A stretch of DNA of 64,000 bases, from the NCBI RefSeq assembly GCF_028069655.1, contig NZ_JAMCOS010000001.1, forward strand, positions 2,386,001-2,450,000, in the 5' to 3' direction. Under the pieces are notes generated by a model, which worked only from the letters and a program-made list of their open reading frames with translations, had not been told where the DNA came from and searched no databases. Source of the DNA: Acidovorax sp. NCPPB 4044 (GTDB lineage: Bacteria; Pseudomonadota; Gammaproteobacteria; Burkholderiales; Burkholderiaceae_C). The position numbers were made by a program, and so were the translations under genes. Positions 12,289 through 21,585 of the stretch are shown here, in pieces (the first letter of the stretch is position 1; every line of letters begins with the position of its first letter).

Positions 12289-13059
12289 ATGCGCGTCGAG
12301 GGCAAATCCATCATCGTCACCGGGGCCGGCGGCGGCATCGGCGAAGGCATTGCCCGGCGGCTGGCCGCCGAGGGCGGCCGCGTCATCGTGAACGACATCC
12401 TGCCGGAGGCCGCCGAACGCGTGGCCCAGGCCATCCGCGACGCCGGGGGCGCCGCCCATGCCTTTGCCGCCGACATGACGCGGTCGCACGAGGTGCTCGC
12501 CCTCGTGGCCGAGGCCGTGGTGCGCCACGGCGCACTCGACGTGATGGTCAACAACGCAGGCTGGACCCACCGCAACCGCCCCATGCTCGAAGTACCCGAG
12601 GACGAGTTCGACCGCGTCTACGCGGTCAACGTCAAGAGCATCTACCTGTCGGCCCTGCATGCGGTGCCCGCGATGCGTGCCAACCCGGAGCGGCGCGGGG
12701 GCAGCTTCATCAACATCGCCTCCACGGCCGGGCTGCGGCCCCGGCCGGGCCTCACCTGGTACAACGGCTCCAAGGCCGCGGTCATCGTCACCAGCAAATC
12801 CATGGCCGCCGAACTGGGGCCGGACAACATCCGCGTGAACTGCATCAATCCGGTGTTCAACCCCGACACCGGGCTCGCCGCCGAGTTCGCGGGCGGCCCG
12901 CTGGACGAGGCGCGGCGTGCCCGCTTCCTGTCCACCATCCCGCTGGGCCGTTTCTCCACGGCCCTCGACGTGGCGAACGCCGCCCTCTACCTCGCCAGCG
13001 ACGAGGCTGCCTTCGTGAGCGGCACCTGCATCGAGGTGGATGGGGCCCGCTGCGTCTGA
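12289..13059 (+). CDS. Short-chain dehydrogenase/reductase
   Basis: This 256-residue classical SDR shows TGAGGGIGEG (cofactor binding), NNAG, and the catalytic Ser and YNGSK with Tyr/Lys. The Asp after strand two (VNDI) points to NAD rather than NADP. It is close to 3-oxoacyl-ACP reductase or glucose-dehydrogenase-like SDRs of unknown substrate. AGGAGA lies eight bases before the ATG. It begins 92 bp after lodB on the same strand and may be co-transcribed, possibly acting on the aldehyde or keto product of the oxidase, though that is conjecture. Confidence 0.9.
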   Translation: MRVEGKSIIVTGAGGGIGEGIARRLAAEGGRVIVNDILPEAAERVAQAIRDAGGAAHAFAADMTRSHEVLALVAEAVVRHGALDVMVNNAGWTHRNRPMLEVPEDEFDRVYAVNVKSIYLSALHAVPAMRANPERRGGSFINIASTAGLRPRPGLTWYNGSKAAVIVTSKSMAAELGPDNIRVNCINPVFNPDTGLAAEFAGGPLDEARRARFLSTIPLGRFSTALDVANAALYLASDEAAFVSGTCIEVDGARCV

Positions 13060-13155
13060 GCCGCAGGGGCGCTCCCAGGTCCGCCGGATTGACGGATGTC
13101 AAACCCGGGCCGTTCGGGCGATACCCCTACCGCGGCCATGCGGCAGAATCCTCCC

Positions 13156-14298
13156 ATGGCCGAACGTGTGATTCCCCTGGTGGACCAGCGCATTGCCGCG
13201 CTGAGGCCCCGCGTTCCCGAAGGCCCGCTCGCCGGGCCTGCCGGCTGGCTCACCGATGCCCTCGGCCGCCCGCTGCGCGACCTGCGCATCAGCGTCACCG
13301 ACCGCTGCAATTTCCGCTGCAGCTACTGCATGCCGAAGGAAGTGTTCGGCAAGGACTATCCCTATCTGGCGCATGGCGACCTGCTGAGCTTCGAGGAAAT
13401 CACGCGCCTGGCCCGGGTTTTCCTGGCGCATGGGGTGCGCAAGATCCGCCTCACCGGCGGCGAGCCCCTGCTGCGCCGGCACCTCGAAAACCTGGTGGAG
13501 CAGCTGGCCCGGCTGCGCACGGCCGAAGGCCGGGTGCCCGACCTGACCCTGACCACCAACGGATCGCTGCTCGCGCGCAAGGCGCAGGCGCTGAAGGGCG
13601 CCGGGCTCGCACGGCTCACCGTCAGCCTCGACAGCCTGCAGGATCCGGTCTTCCGCCGCATGAACGATGTGGACTTTCCCGTGGCCGAGGTGCTTGCCGG
13701 CATCGAGGCCGCGCAGCGCGCGGGCTTCGAGCGCATCAAGGTCAACATGGTGGTCAAGCGCGGCACGAACGACCATGAGATCGTGCCCATGGCGCGCCAT
13801 TTCCGAGGCTCCGGCATCACGCTGCGCTTCATCGAATACATGGACGTGGGTGCCACCAATGGGTGGCGCATGGGCGAGGTGCTGCCCTCCGCCGATGTGA
13901 TCGCGCGGCTGCGCGAACACCTTCCCCTCCTGCCCCTGGCACCCGCCGCTCCGGGCGAAACCGCGGAGCGCTGGGGCTATGCCGACGCCCAGGGCCGGCA
14001 CGACCCGGCGCTCGGCGAGGTAGGCACCATCAGCAGCGTGACCCGTGCCTTTTGCGGTGACTGCAACCGCGCCAGGCTGTCGATGGAGGGCAAGCTGTAC
14101 CTGTGCCTGTTCGCCACCCAGGGCTGGGACCTGCGCACCCTGCTGCGTGGCGGCGTGGACGATACCGGCATGGCGGCGGCCATCGCGGACATCTGGCAGG
14201 GGCGCACGGACCGCTACTCCGAGCTGCGCGGCCAGTTGCCCACCGATGCAGGGGCATCCGCCGCCCGCCGTGTCGAGATGAGCTACATCGGCGGATGA
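13156..14298 (+). CDS. moaA: GTP 3',8-cyclase (molybdopterin synthesis)
   Basis: This 380-residue radical SAM enzyme makes 3',8-cyclo-GTP, the first step of molybdenum cofactor synthesis. The SAM-cluster cysteines are C51, C55 and C58 in [11 protein letters not shown]. The second C-terminal cluster is in [10 protein letters not shown] with a further Cys in LYLCLF, and the protein ends in the essential Gly-Gly (SYIGG). The start is uncertain: ATG codons occur at 13138 and 13156 without a clear Shine-Dalgarno, and CAGAAT ends 6 nt before the second. It opens the cluster moaA-mobA-GNAT-moeA. Confidence 0.97.
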   Translation: MAERVIPLVDQRIAALRPRVPEGPLAGPAGWLTDALGRPLRDLRISVTDRCNFRCSYCMPKEVFGKDYPYLAHGDLLSFEEITRLARVFLAHGVRKIRLTGGEPLLRRHLENLVEQLARLRTAEGRVPDLTLTTNGSLLARKAQALKGAGLARLTVSLDSLQDPVFRRMNDVDFPVAEVLAGIEAAQRAGFERIKVNMVVKRGTNDHEIVPMARHFRGSGITLRFIEYMDVGATNGWRMGEVLPSADVIARLREHLPLLPLAPAAPGETAERWGYADAQGRHDPALGEVGTISSVTRAFCGDCNRARLSMEGKLYLCLFATQGWDLRTLLRGGVDDTGMAAAIADIWQGRTDRYSELRGQLPTDAGASAARRVEMSYIGG

Positions 14299-14404
14299 AG
14301 CGCGACGAGCCCATGCCCGCCCCGACCTGCCCCGGCCTCTGCGGCCAGGCCGGCCGTGACTGCACCGCAGCGCACGCTGCATCGGCATGGCGAAGGGACC
14401 CGCC

Positions 14405-15040
14405 GTGATCGCACGCGCAGACATCGCCGGCATGGTGCTTGCCGGAGGCCAGGGCGCCCGCATGGGAGGGCTGGACAAAGGCCTTCAGAGTTTCCAGGGC
14501 GTCCCGCTCGCGGCACATGCGCTGGAGCGGCTGCGCCCGCAGGTCGGCGCCGGAAAGCTATCGATCAACGCCAACCGCAACCTCGATGCCTATGCGGGCT
14601 TCGGCGTTCCCGTGGTGGCCGACACCCTCGCGGACCATCCCGGCCCCCTGGCTGGCATGCTGACTGGCCTGGCCCATTGCGACGCGCCCTGGCTGCTGAC
14701 CGTGCCCTGCGACACGCCCCGCTTTCCGGCCGATCTGGCGCAGCGGCTGGCCGAGGCTGCCACGCAAGCGCGGGCCGCCATTGCGATCGCGGCCGCACCG
14801 GAGACATCGGGCGAAACCGTCCCGGCCCTGCGGTTCCACCCCGTGGCCTGCCTGCTGAGCGTGGCGCTGCGGGAAGACCTCCGCCAGTACTTGGCCGGCG
14901 GAGGCCGCAGGGTCATGGACTGGATCGCGCGCCATCCCTTCGCCACGGCCGCATTCGACCGGCCGGGCGACGATCCTGAGGCATTCCGCAACGCCAACAC
15001 ACTGGCCGAATTGCGCCTGCTGGAGACCCTGACAACATGA
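14405..15040 (+). CDS. mobA: Molybdenum cofactor guanylyltransferase
   Basis: This 211-residue nucleotidyltransferase adds GMP to Mo-molybdopterin. The signature LAGGQGARMGGLDKGL lies near the N-terminus and the metal-binding VPCDTPRFP motif follows in mid-protein. GAAGGGA six bases upstream favours the GTG at 14405; an ATG at 14387 without a binding site would add six residues. The stop overlaps the next start by ATGA, so mobA, the acetyltransferase and moeA form one translationally coupled unit. Confidence 0.93.
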   Translation: MIARADIAGMVLAGGQGARMGGLDKGLQSFQGVPLAAHALERLRPQVGAGKLSINANRNLDAYAGFGVPVVADTLADHPGPLAGMLTGLAHCDAPWLLTVPCDTPRFPADLAQRLAEAATQARAAIAIAAAPETSGETVPALRFHPVACLLSVALREDLRQYLAGGGRRVMDWIARHPFATAAFDRPGDDPEAFRNANTLAELRLLETLTT

Positions 15041-15645
15041 CCGACAGGCCGCTCGATCTCCAGGCGGGCGCGCGCTCGCTGCGCATCGCCGTGCTGGATG
15101 CCACGCACGTGCACGCGTACAAAGCCTTGCGGGATGCCGCGCTGCACGATGCGCCGGAGGCCTTCACGTCCGACCACGCCAGCGCGGTGCACCGCCCCGC
15201 CGAGTCGTATGCCGGGCGCTTCGGTCCTCCGCCGTCCGGCACTTTCTTTCTCGGGGCTTTCGATTCCGCCACGGGAGAGCTGCTCGGCAGCATCGGTTGC
15301 GAGCGCGAAGAGCGCCTGCAGCAGCGCCACTGCGCCCACGTCGTGGGGATGATGGTTTCCACGGCCGCGCAGCGCCGCGGCATCGGCCGGGAATTGCTGC
15401 GCGAGTGCCTGCGCCTTGCAGGCCAGGTGGAGGGGCCTGAACAGCTACTGCTGACAGTGACGGCGGTGAACGGGCACAGCGTCCGGCTCTACGAGAGCGA
15501 GGGCTTTCGGCCCTGGGGCCTGCTGCCGCGCGCCATCGTGGTGGCTGGCATCGCGTACGACAAACTGCACATGGTCCGCCCCCTGCATTCCGCCCTGCAG
15601 GCCGATGCACCGGCGCCCCCTGAACTGCGGAGCAATGCGAAATGA
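15037..15645 (+). CDS. GNAT family N-acetyltransferase
   Basis: This 202-residue protein has the acetyl-CoA pyrophosphate loop in MVSTAAQRRGIGRELL and a C-terminal NGHSVRLYESEGFRPWG segment typical of the fold. The acceptor is unknown. It overlaps mobA by four bases at its start and moeA by four bases at its end, which is an unusual place for a GNAT and ties its expression to cofactor synthesis. I do not know of a role for it in that pathway. Confidence 0.88.
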   Translation: MTDRPLDLQAGARSLRIAVLDATHVHAYKALRDAALHDAPEAFTSDHASAVHRPAESYAGRFGPPPSGTFFLGAFDSATGELLGSIGCEREERLQQRHCAHVVGMMVSTAAQRRGIGRELLRECLRLAGQVEGPEQLLLTVTAVNGHSVRLYESEGFRPWGLLPRAIVVAGIAYDKLHMVRPLHSALQADAPAPPELRSNAK

Positions 15646-16991
15646 CTTCCCCCACCGCTGAGCCGCCTCTTTCCGGGCCAGCACCATCGGCAGCACTCGC
15701 CGGTGGCCAGACCGCTTCCGACCTGCCGGTGGAGGCGGTGCATGCCCTGCTCTCCAGCCTCACGGCCACGCCGATCGGCGACGTGGAGGAAGTCGGCATC
15801 TTCGCCGCGCTCGACCGCGTGCTGGCGCGGGACATCGTCGCTCCCATGGACGTGCCGCCCCACGACAACTCCGCGATGGATGGTTTCGCCTTCGATGGCT
15901 CGGCGTTGGTGCCGGGGCAGCCGCTCTCGCTGCAGGTGGTGGGCACCGTGCCGGCCGGGCACCGGTGGCCCACACCCTTGGAACCAGGCCAGTGCGTCCG
16001 CACCATGACCGGTGCTGCGATGCCCGAGGGCCTGGACACCGTGGTCCCGCAGGAAGCGGCCGTTTGCCGGAGCGGCGCCAACGGGACGGAAATTGCCGAG
16101 ATCCCGCCCGGCGCCGTACGGCGTGGCGACCACCGGCGGCGTGCCGGGGAAGACCTTTCGCGGGGCCGGCCCGCCCTGCAGCGCGGCGCCTGGATCACGC
16201 CGGCCGCGCTGGGCCTGATCGCCAGCCTGGGATTGGCCTCGGTTCCGGTTTTCCGCCGGTTGCGCGTCGCGTTCTTCTCGACGGGCGATGAAATCCTGAG
16301 CCTCGGCACGCCCTGGCGCGAAGGGGCCGTGTACGACAGCAACCGCTACACCCTGTTCGGCCTGCTGGTGCGAATGGGCGTGGAGCCCATCGATCTCGGC
16401 GCCGTGCCGGACCAGCCCCAGGCGCTGGAGTCGGCCCTGCGCTCGGCCGCGTCGCGCGCGGACGCCATCGTGACCAGTGGCGGCGTCAGCGCAGGCGTGG
16501 CCGACCATACACGCACGCTGCTGGACCGCCTGGGAAGCGTGGACTTCTGGCGCATCGCCATGCGCCCGGGTCGGCCCATGGCGGCAGGCCGCATCCCCTG
16601 CACGGAAGATCCAGGCCGCGCTGGCCCGCCGGACAGCGGCACCGTCCTGTTCGCCTTGCCAGGCAATCCGGTGGCCGCCATGGTGGCCTTTCTGGTGTTC
16701 GTGCGGCCGGCGCTGTGGCGCATGATGGGCACTACCCGGGTTGCGCCGCCTGCGCTGCGCGCCCTGGCGGCCGAGCCGCTGAACAAGCGCCCAGGGCGAA
16801 CGGAGTACCAGCGCGGCGTCGTGTTCCAGGATGCGGACGGCAGCCTGCGCGTGCGTACCACGGGCCCGCAGGGCTCGGCATTGCTGAGTTCGATGGTGCA
16901 GGCGCATGGGCTCATCGTCCTGCCGCACGGCCGTGGCCGCGTGGCCCCGGGCGAACCGGTGGACGTGCTGCTGTTTGACGGCATGCTCTGA
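15642..16991 (+). CDS. moeA: Molybdopterin molybdenumtransferase
   Basis: This 449-residue enzyme inserts molybdate into adenylylated molybdopterin. Family blocks are visible: PPHDNSAMDGFAFDG at the start, FFSTGDEIL and TSGGVSAGVADHT in the MPT-binding domain, MRPGRPMAAG, and LPGNPVAAMVAF. A 20-30 residue Ala/Pro-rich N-terminal extension precedes the first conserved block, so the real start could be slightly internal, but the ATGA coupling with the acetyltransferase favours 15642. It is the last gene of the Mo-cofactor unit. Confidence 0.96.
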   Translation: MTSPTAEPPLSGPAPSAALAGGQTASDLPVEAVHALLSSLTATPIGDVEEVGIFAALDRVLARDIVAPMDVPPHDNSAMDGFAFDGSALVPGQPLSLQVVGTVPAGHRWPTPLEPGQCVRTMTGAAMPEGLDTVVPQEAAVCRSGANGTEIAEIPPGAVRRGDHRRRAGEDLSRGRPALQRGAWITPAALGLIASLGLASVPVFRRLRVAFFSTGDEILSLGTPWREGAVYDSNRYTLFGLLVRMGVEPIDLGAVPDQPQALESALRSAASRADAIVTSGGVSAGVADHTRTLLDRLGSVDFWRIAMRPGRPMAAGRIPCTEDPGRAGPPDSGTVLFALPGNPVAAMVAFLVFVRPALWRMMGTTRVAPPALRALAAEPLNKRPGRTEYQRGVVFQDADGSLRVRTTGPQGSALLSSMVQAHGLIVLPHGRGRVAPGEPVDVLLFDGML

Positions 16992-17059
16992 CACCATGGC
17001 CGGCAATGCGCAGCGTAGGCTCGTGGCCATCCTTCCCATCCTCGACCGAAAGCCCCGCC

Positions 17060-17413
17060 ATGCCCTACACCGGACAGCACCTTGCCACATCCCCCACGCG
17101 CGAAGAGATCGACCGGCTCCAGGGCCTAGCCGTCCTGGAGTTCGGCACGCCCTGGTGCGGTTTCTGCCAGCGTGCCCAGCCGCTCATCGAAGCCGCGCTG
17201 AAGGAGCATGGCAATGTGCAGCACATCAAGGTAGAGGACGGGCCGGGCCGCCCGCTGGGCCGCAGCTTCGGCGTGAAACTCTGGCCCACGCTCGTGTTCC
17301 TGCGCGACGGCAGGGAGGTCGATCGACAGGTACGGCCGCAGGACCTCCCGGCAGTGCAGTCCGGCGTGCAGGCCATCGTCCACGCACCCGCCATCAGCAT
17401 CGGGCCGGCCTGA
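17060..17413 (+). CDS. Thioredoxin family protein
   Basis: This 117-residue cytoplasmic thioredoxin-fold protein has the active site FGTPWCGFCQRAQP (WCGFC) and the cis-Pro loop KLWPTLVF. It has no signal peptide. The WCGFC dipeptide differs from the WCGPC of the canonical trxA at 36 kb, so its redox potential and partners probably differ. It begins 68 bp after moeA, likely as a separate unit. Confidence 0.9.
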   Translation: MPYTGQHLATSPTREEIDRLQGLAVLEFGTPWCGFCQRAQPLIEAALKEHGNVQHIKVEDGPGRPLGRSFGVKLWPTLVFLRDGREVDRQVRPQDLPAVQSGVQAIVHAPAISIGPA

Positions 17414-17473
17414 CCGATCGCGCATCGGCTCTGCCGCAGATCCGCGAGACGCCCTGGGCCCCGCCAGCGCGTC

Positions 17474-17923
17474 TCAGCCGCGGCCGAGCACCTTGTCCAC
17501 CCCTTTGTTGGCGAGCGCATCCGCCCGCTCGTTGCCCGGGTCGCCCGCATGGCCCTTCACCCAGCGCCAGTCGATCACGTGGCCGCTCTGGGCGACCAGT
17601 TCATCGAGCCGCTTCCACAGCTCGACGTTCTTCACGGGCTGGCCGGCCGCCGTGCGCCAGCCCTTCTTCTTCCAGCCCTGGATCCACTCGGTGATGCCTT
17701 TGCGCACGTACTGGCTGTCGAGGTAGAGCGTCACCGCACAGGGCCGCTTGAGCGCTGCCAGGGCTTCGATCACCGCAAGCAGCTCCATGCGGTTGTTGGT
17801 GGTGCCCAGCTCGCCTCCGAACAGTTCCTTTTCCAACGCACCCGAGCGCAATATCGCCCCCCATCCACCGGGGCCCGGGTTGCCCTTGCATGCCCCGTCG
17901 GTGTAGATCACTACCTGGTTCAA
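17474..17923 (-). CDS. rnhA: Ribonuclease HI
   Basis: This 149-residue enzyme degrades RNA in RNA-DNA hybrids. The acidic DEDD set is complete: [19 protein letters not shown] and GNERAD, with the catalytic loop His in [11 protein letters not shown]. The basic protrusion [10 protein letters not shown] is present. The start codon is TTG at 17923, since there is no in-frame ATG or GTG near the canonical [10 protein letters not shown] start; GGAAGCGAG upstream can serve as binding site. The methyltransferase gene lies upstream on the same strand with 63 bp between, so the two are probably co-transcribed. Confidence 0.97.
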   Translation of the reverse strand: MNQVVIYTDGACKGNPGPGGWGAILRSGALEKELFGGELGTTNNRMELLAVIEALAALKRPCAVTLYLDSQYVRKGITEWIQGWKKKGWRTAAGQPVKNVELWKRLDELVAQSGHVIDWRWVKGHAGDPGNERADALANKGVDKVLGRG

Positions 17924-17986
17924 AACTCGCTCGCTTCCGTTGTCGTTCGATGGTTCATTGGGTTTCGTGGCCGCCGGCCCTGCCCT

Positions 17987-18841
17987 TCACAGGCCATTGC
18001 GCTGCGCCACGGACACAGGGGCCGCCCGGCCCTGGGGCGCCTTGCCCGTGCGCCAGGAGGGTTCCAGCAGGCGCATGCCATGCACGCGCTTGACGGCCAC
18101 CACCATGTAGGCGGCCCCGAGTATCGGCCACCAGCGCGCACCCACCGCATCCAGCCATTCATAGCGCTGCAGCCAGCGTGTGCTGCGCACCGCCGGACGG
18201 TAGGCGCCGAAGCTGATGGTCTCGATCTCGAAATTCAGCAGCCGCAGCCAGTCACGCAGGCGCCAATGCCCGATGAACTCGCCCACATCGGGCAGGTAGA
18301 GCTTGCCGCCCGCGCCCAGCCGCTGGTAGAGGCGGGTCCGGCGCTGGCGCAGCCCCCAGAGGCTGGCCGGATTGAGGCCGCTCACCACCAGCCGCCCCTC
18401 GGGCATGAGCACGCGGTGCACCTCGCGAAGCGCCGCGTGCGGGTCGGCGCTGAGTTCCAGCGCATGGGGCAGCAGCACGAGGTCGAGGCTGTTTTCGGGA
18501 AATGGCAGCGCAACGGGATCGGCCAGCAACGCCGTGCGGACGGCGTCCTGCTCCGCACCGTCCCATGCCCGGCCGCTGCCTGCGCCCTGCCCCGCGAACG
18601 GTGATTCGACGCTGCCTGCCATCGGCGGCCAGAGCAGCGCCTCCGCGGCCCCCAGGGCCAGCCAGCGGTGCGGCATGCGGTTGGCCCTCAACCCGGACAG
18701 GCCCGGCATTCCGAGCTGAAGCGCGTGGTAACCGAACACGTCGGCCACCATCTCGTCATAGCGCTCCTGCTCCCACGCCAGCAGGTAACGGCCGGGCGGT
18801 GAGTCGAACCAATGGTGCAAACCTATAATTTCGTCGCTCAT
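17987..18841 (-). CDS. SAM-dependent methyltransferase domain protein
   Basis: This 284-residue protein carries a class I methyltransferase core of the Methyltransf_11 type: [19 protein letters not shown] corresponds to the motif after the acidic SAM residue, followed by [21 protein letters not shown]. Motif I is weak. Gene order methyltransferase-rnhA divergent from gloB is common in Burkholderiales. The methyl acceptor is unknown. Its ATG (18841-18839) overlaps the gloB ATG in the hexamer TCATGA, so its first codons contain the gloB promoter. Confidence 0.85.
   Translation of the reverse strand: MSDEIIGLHHWFDSPPGRYLLAWEQERYDEMVADVFGYHALQLGMPGLSGLRANRMPHRWLALGAAEALLWPPMAGSVESPFAGQGAGSGRAWDGAEQDAVRTALLADPVALPFPENSLDLVLLPHALELSADPHAALREVHRVLMPEGRLVVSGLNPASLWGLRQRRTRLYQRLGAGGKLYLPDVGEFIGHWRLRDWLRLLNFEIETISFGAYRPAVRSTRWLQRYEWLDAVGARWWPILGAAYMVVAVKRVHGMRLLEPSWRTGKAPQGRAAPVSVAQRNGL
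18824..18829 (+). promoter_or_regulatory. Consensus -10 element of gloB
   Basis: A perfect TATAAT ends 10 bp before the gloB ATG. Transcription would begin about 18836-18838, leaving a leader of only a few bases or none. No good -35 is seen 17 bp upstream (GAGTCG). The element is inside the first codons of the opposite gene. Confidence 0.6.
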
Positions 18842-19622
18842 GAACTTGCTGCCGCTGCCCGCTTTCACCGACAACTACATCTGGATGCTGCACGACGGGC
18901 GTTCCGCCATCGTGGTCGATCCGGGGGAGGCCGGCCCGGTGCTGCAGGCTCTGCAGCACCATGACCTGGCGTTGCAGGCGATTCTAGTCACCCACCACCA
19001 CGGCGATCATGTCGGCGGCGTGGCAGAGCTGCGCAGCGCCACCGGAGCCTCCGTCCACGGGCCGGCGCGCGAAACCCTTCCGGAACCCGTGCAGCGGCTT
19101 TCGGACGGTGATGTGGTCGAGGTGCTGGGCCTGCGCATGGCCGTGATGGACGTGCCAGGCCATACGGCAGGCCACATCGCCTACTATGGGGCGGATGCAC
19201 CGGGAGGCCCCCTTCTTTTCTGTGGCGATACCCTGTTTTCCGGAGGCTGCGGCCGACTTTTCGAAGGCACTCCGGCGCAGATGCAGCACTCCCTGGACCG
19301 GCTGGGCGCCCTGCCCCCGGAAACCCGCGTGTGCTGCGCCCATGAATACACACTTTCGAACCTTGCTTTCGCCAGGGCCGTGGAACCCGCCAATCCCGCG
19401 CTGCTCCAGTACAGCCGGGAATGCGGGACGCGCCGGTCCGAAGGGCAGCCCACCCTGCCATCGCGCATCGGCACGGAGCGCGCCGTCAACCCCTTCCTGC
19501 GCACCCGCGAGCCCGCCGTGGCCCGTGCAGCGCAGGCTTTCGATGCCCATCTCGACACCGCCGAGCCCGCCTCTGTGCTGGCCGCGCTGCGGCAGTGGAA
19601 AAACGAATTCCGACCCTCCTGA
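18840..19622 (+). CDS. gloB: Hydroxyacylglutathione hydrolase (glyoxalase II)
   Basis: This 260-residue metallo-beta-lactamase-fold enzyme hydrolyses S-lactoylglutathione to lactate and glutathione, completing methylglyoxal detoxification. The metal motif is [11 protein letters not shown]; further ligands are in [25 protein letters not shown] and CAHEYT. The canonical start [17 protein letters not shown] is intact. No Shine-Dalgarno is present and TATAAT ends 10 bp upstream, so the mRNA may be leaderless. mltD starts 4 bp after the stop. Confidence 0.97.
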   Translation: MNLLPLPAFTDNYIWMLHDGRSAIVVDPGEAGPVLQALQHHDLALQAILVTHHHGDHVGGVAELRSATGASVHGPARETLPEPVQRLSDGDVVEVLGLRMAVMDVPGHTAGHIAYYGADAPGGPLLFCGDTLFSGGCGRLFEGTPAQMQHSLDRLGALPPETRVCCAHEYTLSNLAFARAVEPANPALLQYSRECGTRRSEGQPTLPSRIGTERAVNPFLRTREPAVARAAQAFDAHLDTAEPASVLAALRQWKNEFRPS

Positions 19623-19626
19623 TTCC

Positions 19627-21156
19627 ATGAAACTCCTGCACATCCTGGGCCTTGCAAGCGTCCTCTGGCTCACCGGCTGCGCCGCTCCCGGCACGGCGAC
19701 CAAGGACGCACCCGCGTCCCCGACGACCGGCACCGCCACCAGCACCGCGCCGCTCTTCCCGACCGGGCCCCTGCGCCCGATCACGGCAGTGGATGCCAGC
19801 CACTTCAGCGTGGCCTCGCTGGCCGCACCTGCCGATCTGTGGGACCGCATGCGGCGCGGCTTCGCCATGCCCGACCTGGACCAGGACCTCGTTCGCGACC
19901 GTGAACTCTGGTATGCCACCCGGCCCGACTACATGCAGCGCATGACAGAGCGCTCCAGCAAGTACCTGTTCCATATCGTCGAAGAACTGGAACTGCGCGG
20001 CATGCCGACCGAGCTGGCCCTGCTGCCCTACATCGAGAGCGCCTTCAACCCCATGGCGGTTTCCAGCGCCAAGGCGGTGGGTATGTGGCAGTTCATGCCC
20101 GCCACCGGCAGCGACTACCAGCTCAAGCAGAACGCCTTCCGCGACGATCGCCGCGACGTGCTTGCCTCCACGCGGGCCGCGCTCGACTACCTGCAGAGGC
20201 TCTACGGGATGTTCGGCGACTGGCACCTCGCATTGGCCGCCTACAACTGGGGCGAAGGCAATGTGAGCCGGGCCATTGCCCGCAACCAGAAGCAGGGGCT
20301 GGGAACGAGCTACACCGACCTGAACATGCCGGCGGAAACGCGCATGTACGTGCCCAAGCTGCAGGCCGTCAAGAACATCGTCGCCAATCCCGAGCGGTTC
20401 AACACCGAACTGCCGCTGATCGAGAACCACCCTTATTTCCAGACCGTGGACATCACGCGCGACATCGATGTGTCCCTGGTGGCCAGCCTTGCCGGCGTAC
20501 GCGAGGAAGACTTCCGCGCGCTCAATCCGTCGCTGCACAAGCCCATCATCCTTGCCGCCGGCATGCCGCAGATCCTGCTGCCCTGGGACAACGCGCAGGT
20601 GTTCCGCAAGAACCTGGAGGCCTACACGGAAGGCCAGTACGCGAGCTGGACGGTCTGGAGCGTGCCCACGACCATGAGCGTGTCGGCAGCCGCGCAGCGT
20701 GTGGGCATGAGCGAGGCCGACCTGCGCAGCGTGAACAAGATCCCGCCCCGCATGCTCATCAAGGCAGGTTCGGCACTCATGGTGCCGCGCAACACGGCCA
20801 CGCAGGCGGACGTGCCGGGACAGGTGGCCGACAACGGCCAGGTGGCGTTCACGCCCGAAACCGTGACGCGCCGCACCATGGTGAAAGCGGGCAAGCGCGA
20901 ATCCGTGTCGACGATCGCTCGCCGCTACAAGGTGACCACGGCCGACGTGGCCACCTGGAACGATGTGAAGGCCACGGCGTCCTTCAAGGTGGGAGAGCAG
21001 GTGGTGGTGTACCTGCCCGTGCGCATGGCCGCAGGTTCTTCGACCTCCGGGCGCAGCAGCAAGCAAGCCGCTCCCGCCAGAAGCAATGCGAAGAAGGCCG
21101 CGGCGCCTGCGCCTTCGCGCAAGGGTGGGACGCCGTCGCGCGTGAAGAAGCGCTGA
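19627..21156 (+). CDS. mltD: Membrane-bound lytic transglycosylase D
   Basis: This 509-residue lipoprotein cleaves peptidoglycan glycan strands. The lipobox is VLWLTGC, with Cys at residue 18. The GH23 domain has the catalytic Glu in LPYIESAFNP, then AVGMWQFMPATG and LALAAYNWGEGNV. Two LysM-like repeats follow (around SVPTTMSVSAAAQRVGMSE and KRESVSTIARRYKVTTAD), and the C-terminus is a Lys/Ala-rich tail. It is tightly spaced behind gloB and probably co-transcribed with it. Confidence 0.94.
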   Translation: MKLLHILGLASVLWLTGCAAPGTATKDAPASPTTGTATSTAPLFPTGPLRPITAVDASHFSVASLAAPADLWDRMRRGFAMPDLDQDLVRDRELWYATRPDYMQRMTERSSKYLFHIVEELELRGMPTELALLPYIESAFNPMAVSSAKAVGMWQFMPATGSDYQLKQNAFRDDRRDVLASTRAALDYLQRLYGMFGDWHLALAAYNWGEGNVSRAIARNQKQGLGTSYTDLNMPAETRMYVPKLQAVKNIVANPERFNTELPLIENHPYFQTVDITRDIDVSLVASLAGVREEDFRALNPSLHKPIILAAGMPQILLPWDNAQVFRKNLEAYTEGQYASWTVWSVPTTMSVSAAAQRVGMSEADLRSVNKIPPRMLIKAGSALMVPRNTATQADVPGQVADNGQVAFTPETVTRRTMVKAGKRESVSTIARRYKVTTADVATWNDVKATASFKVGEQVVVYLPVRMAAGSSTSGRSSKQAAPARSNAKKAAAPAPSRKGGTPSRVKKR

Positions 21157-21209
21157 AGGCCGGAGCGCGGCACGGCGGCGCCTCGCCCAGCGGTCGCACA
21201 GCCGGGCCA

Positions 21210-21243
21210 GGAGGAAGGCGCAGCGACGGCGGCACCTTCCTCC
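21210..21243. terminator. Stem-loop between convergent mltD and small membrane gene
   Basis: Perfect 9-bp inverted repeat GGAGGAAGG / CCTTCCTCC around a 16-nt loop. It lies between two convergent genes and could serve both strands. It lacks a T-run, so efficiency is uncertain. Confidence 0.4.
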
Positions 21244-21255
21244 CCTTCTCCGCGG

Positions 21256-21408
21256 TCAGAGCCGCAGCGAATGCATGCCGAACAGGCCGAGCAGGCCGAT
21301 GACGATCAGGTAGAGCGCCACGATGATGTTGAGCAGTCGCGGCATGACCAGAATGAGAATGCCGGCGATCAGGGCCACGAGCGGGCCGATGCTGAGGTTC
21401 AGCGTCAT
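21256..21408 (-). CDS. DUF3096-like small membrane protein
   Basis: This 50-residue protein consists of two hydrophobic helices (LSIGPLVALIAGILILVMP and LLNIIVALYLIVIGLLGLFG), the pattern of the DUF3096 family. AAGGACG precedes the ATG by about eight bases, which supports it being real. The function is unknown; such proteins are often general inner-membrane components. Confidence 0.78.
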   Translation of the reverse strand: MTLNLSIGPLVALIAGILILVMPRLLNIIVALYLIVIGLLGLFGMHSLRL

Positions 21409-21585
21409 GGAAAACGTCCTTGGTGGGTGGATGGCCGAATAGTTACCGAACTGCACTCGCTGCAGTCCGCCGCGCGGAAGCCTTGACGCGCAGTGGCGAG
21501 GACTCTACCGCCCCGCCCCGGTCCAACCCTGTCGGACCATGGCGCCACTTGCGCCGCCCACGTTGCCGGACGGCAGCCTGCGGCT

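Noticed and set aside
15489..17090. Long minus-strand open frame opposite moeA
   Set aside because: Low-complexity His/Arg-rich product, no motif, and moeA on the other strand is complete.
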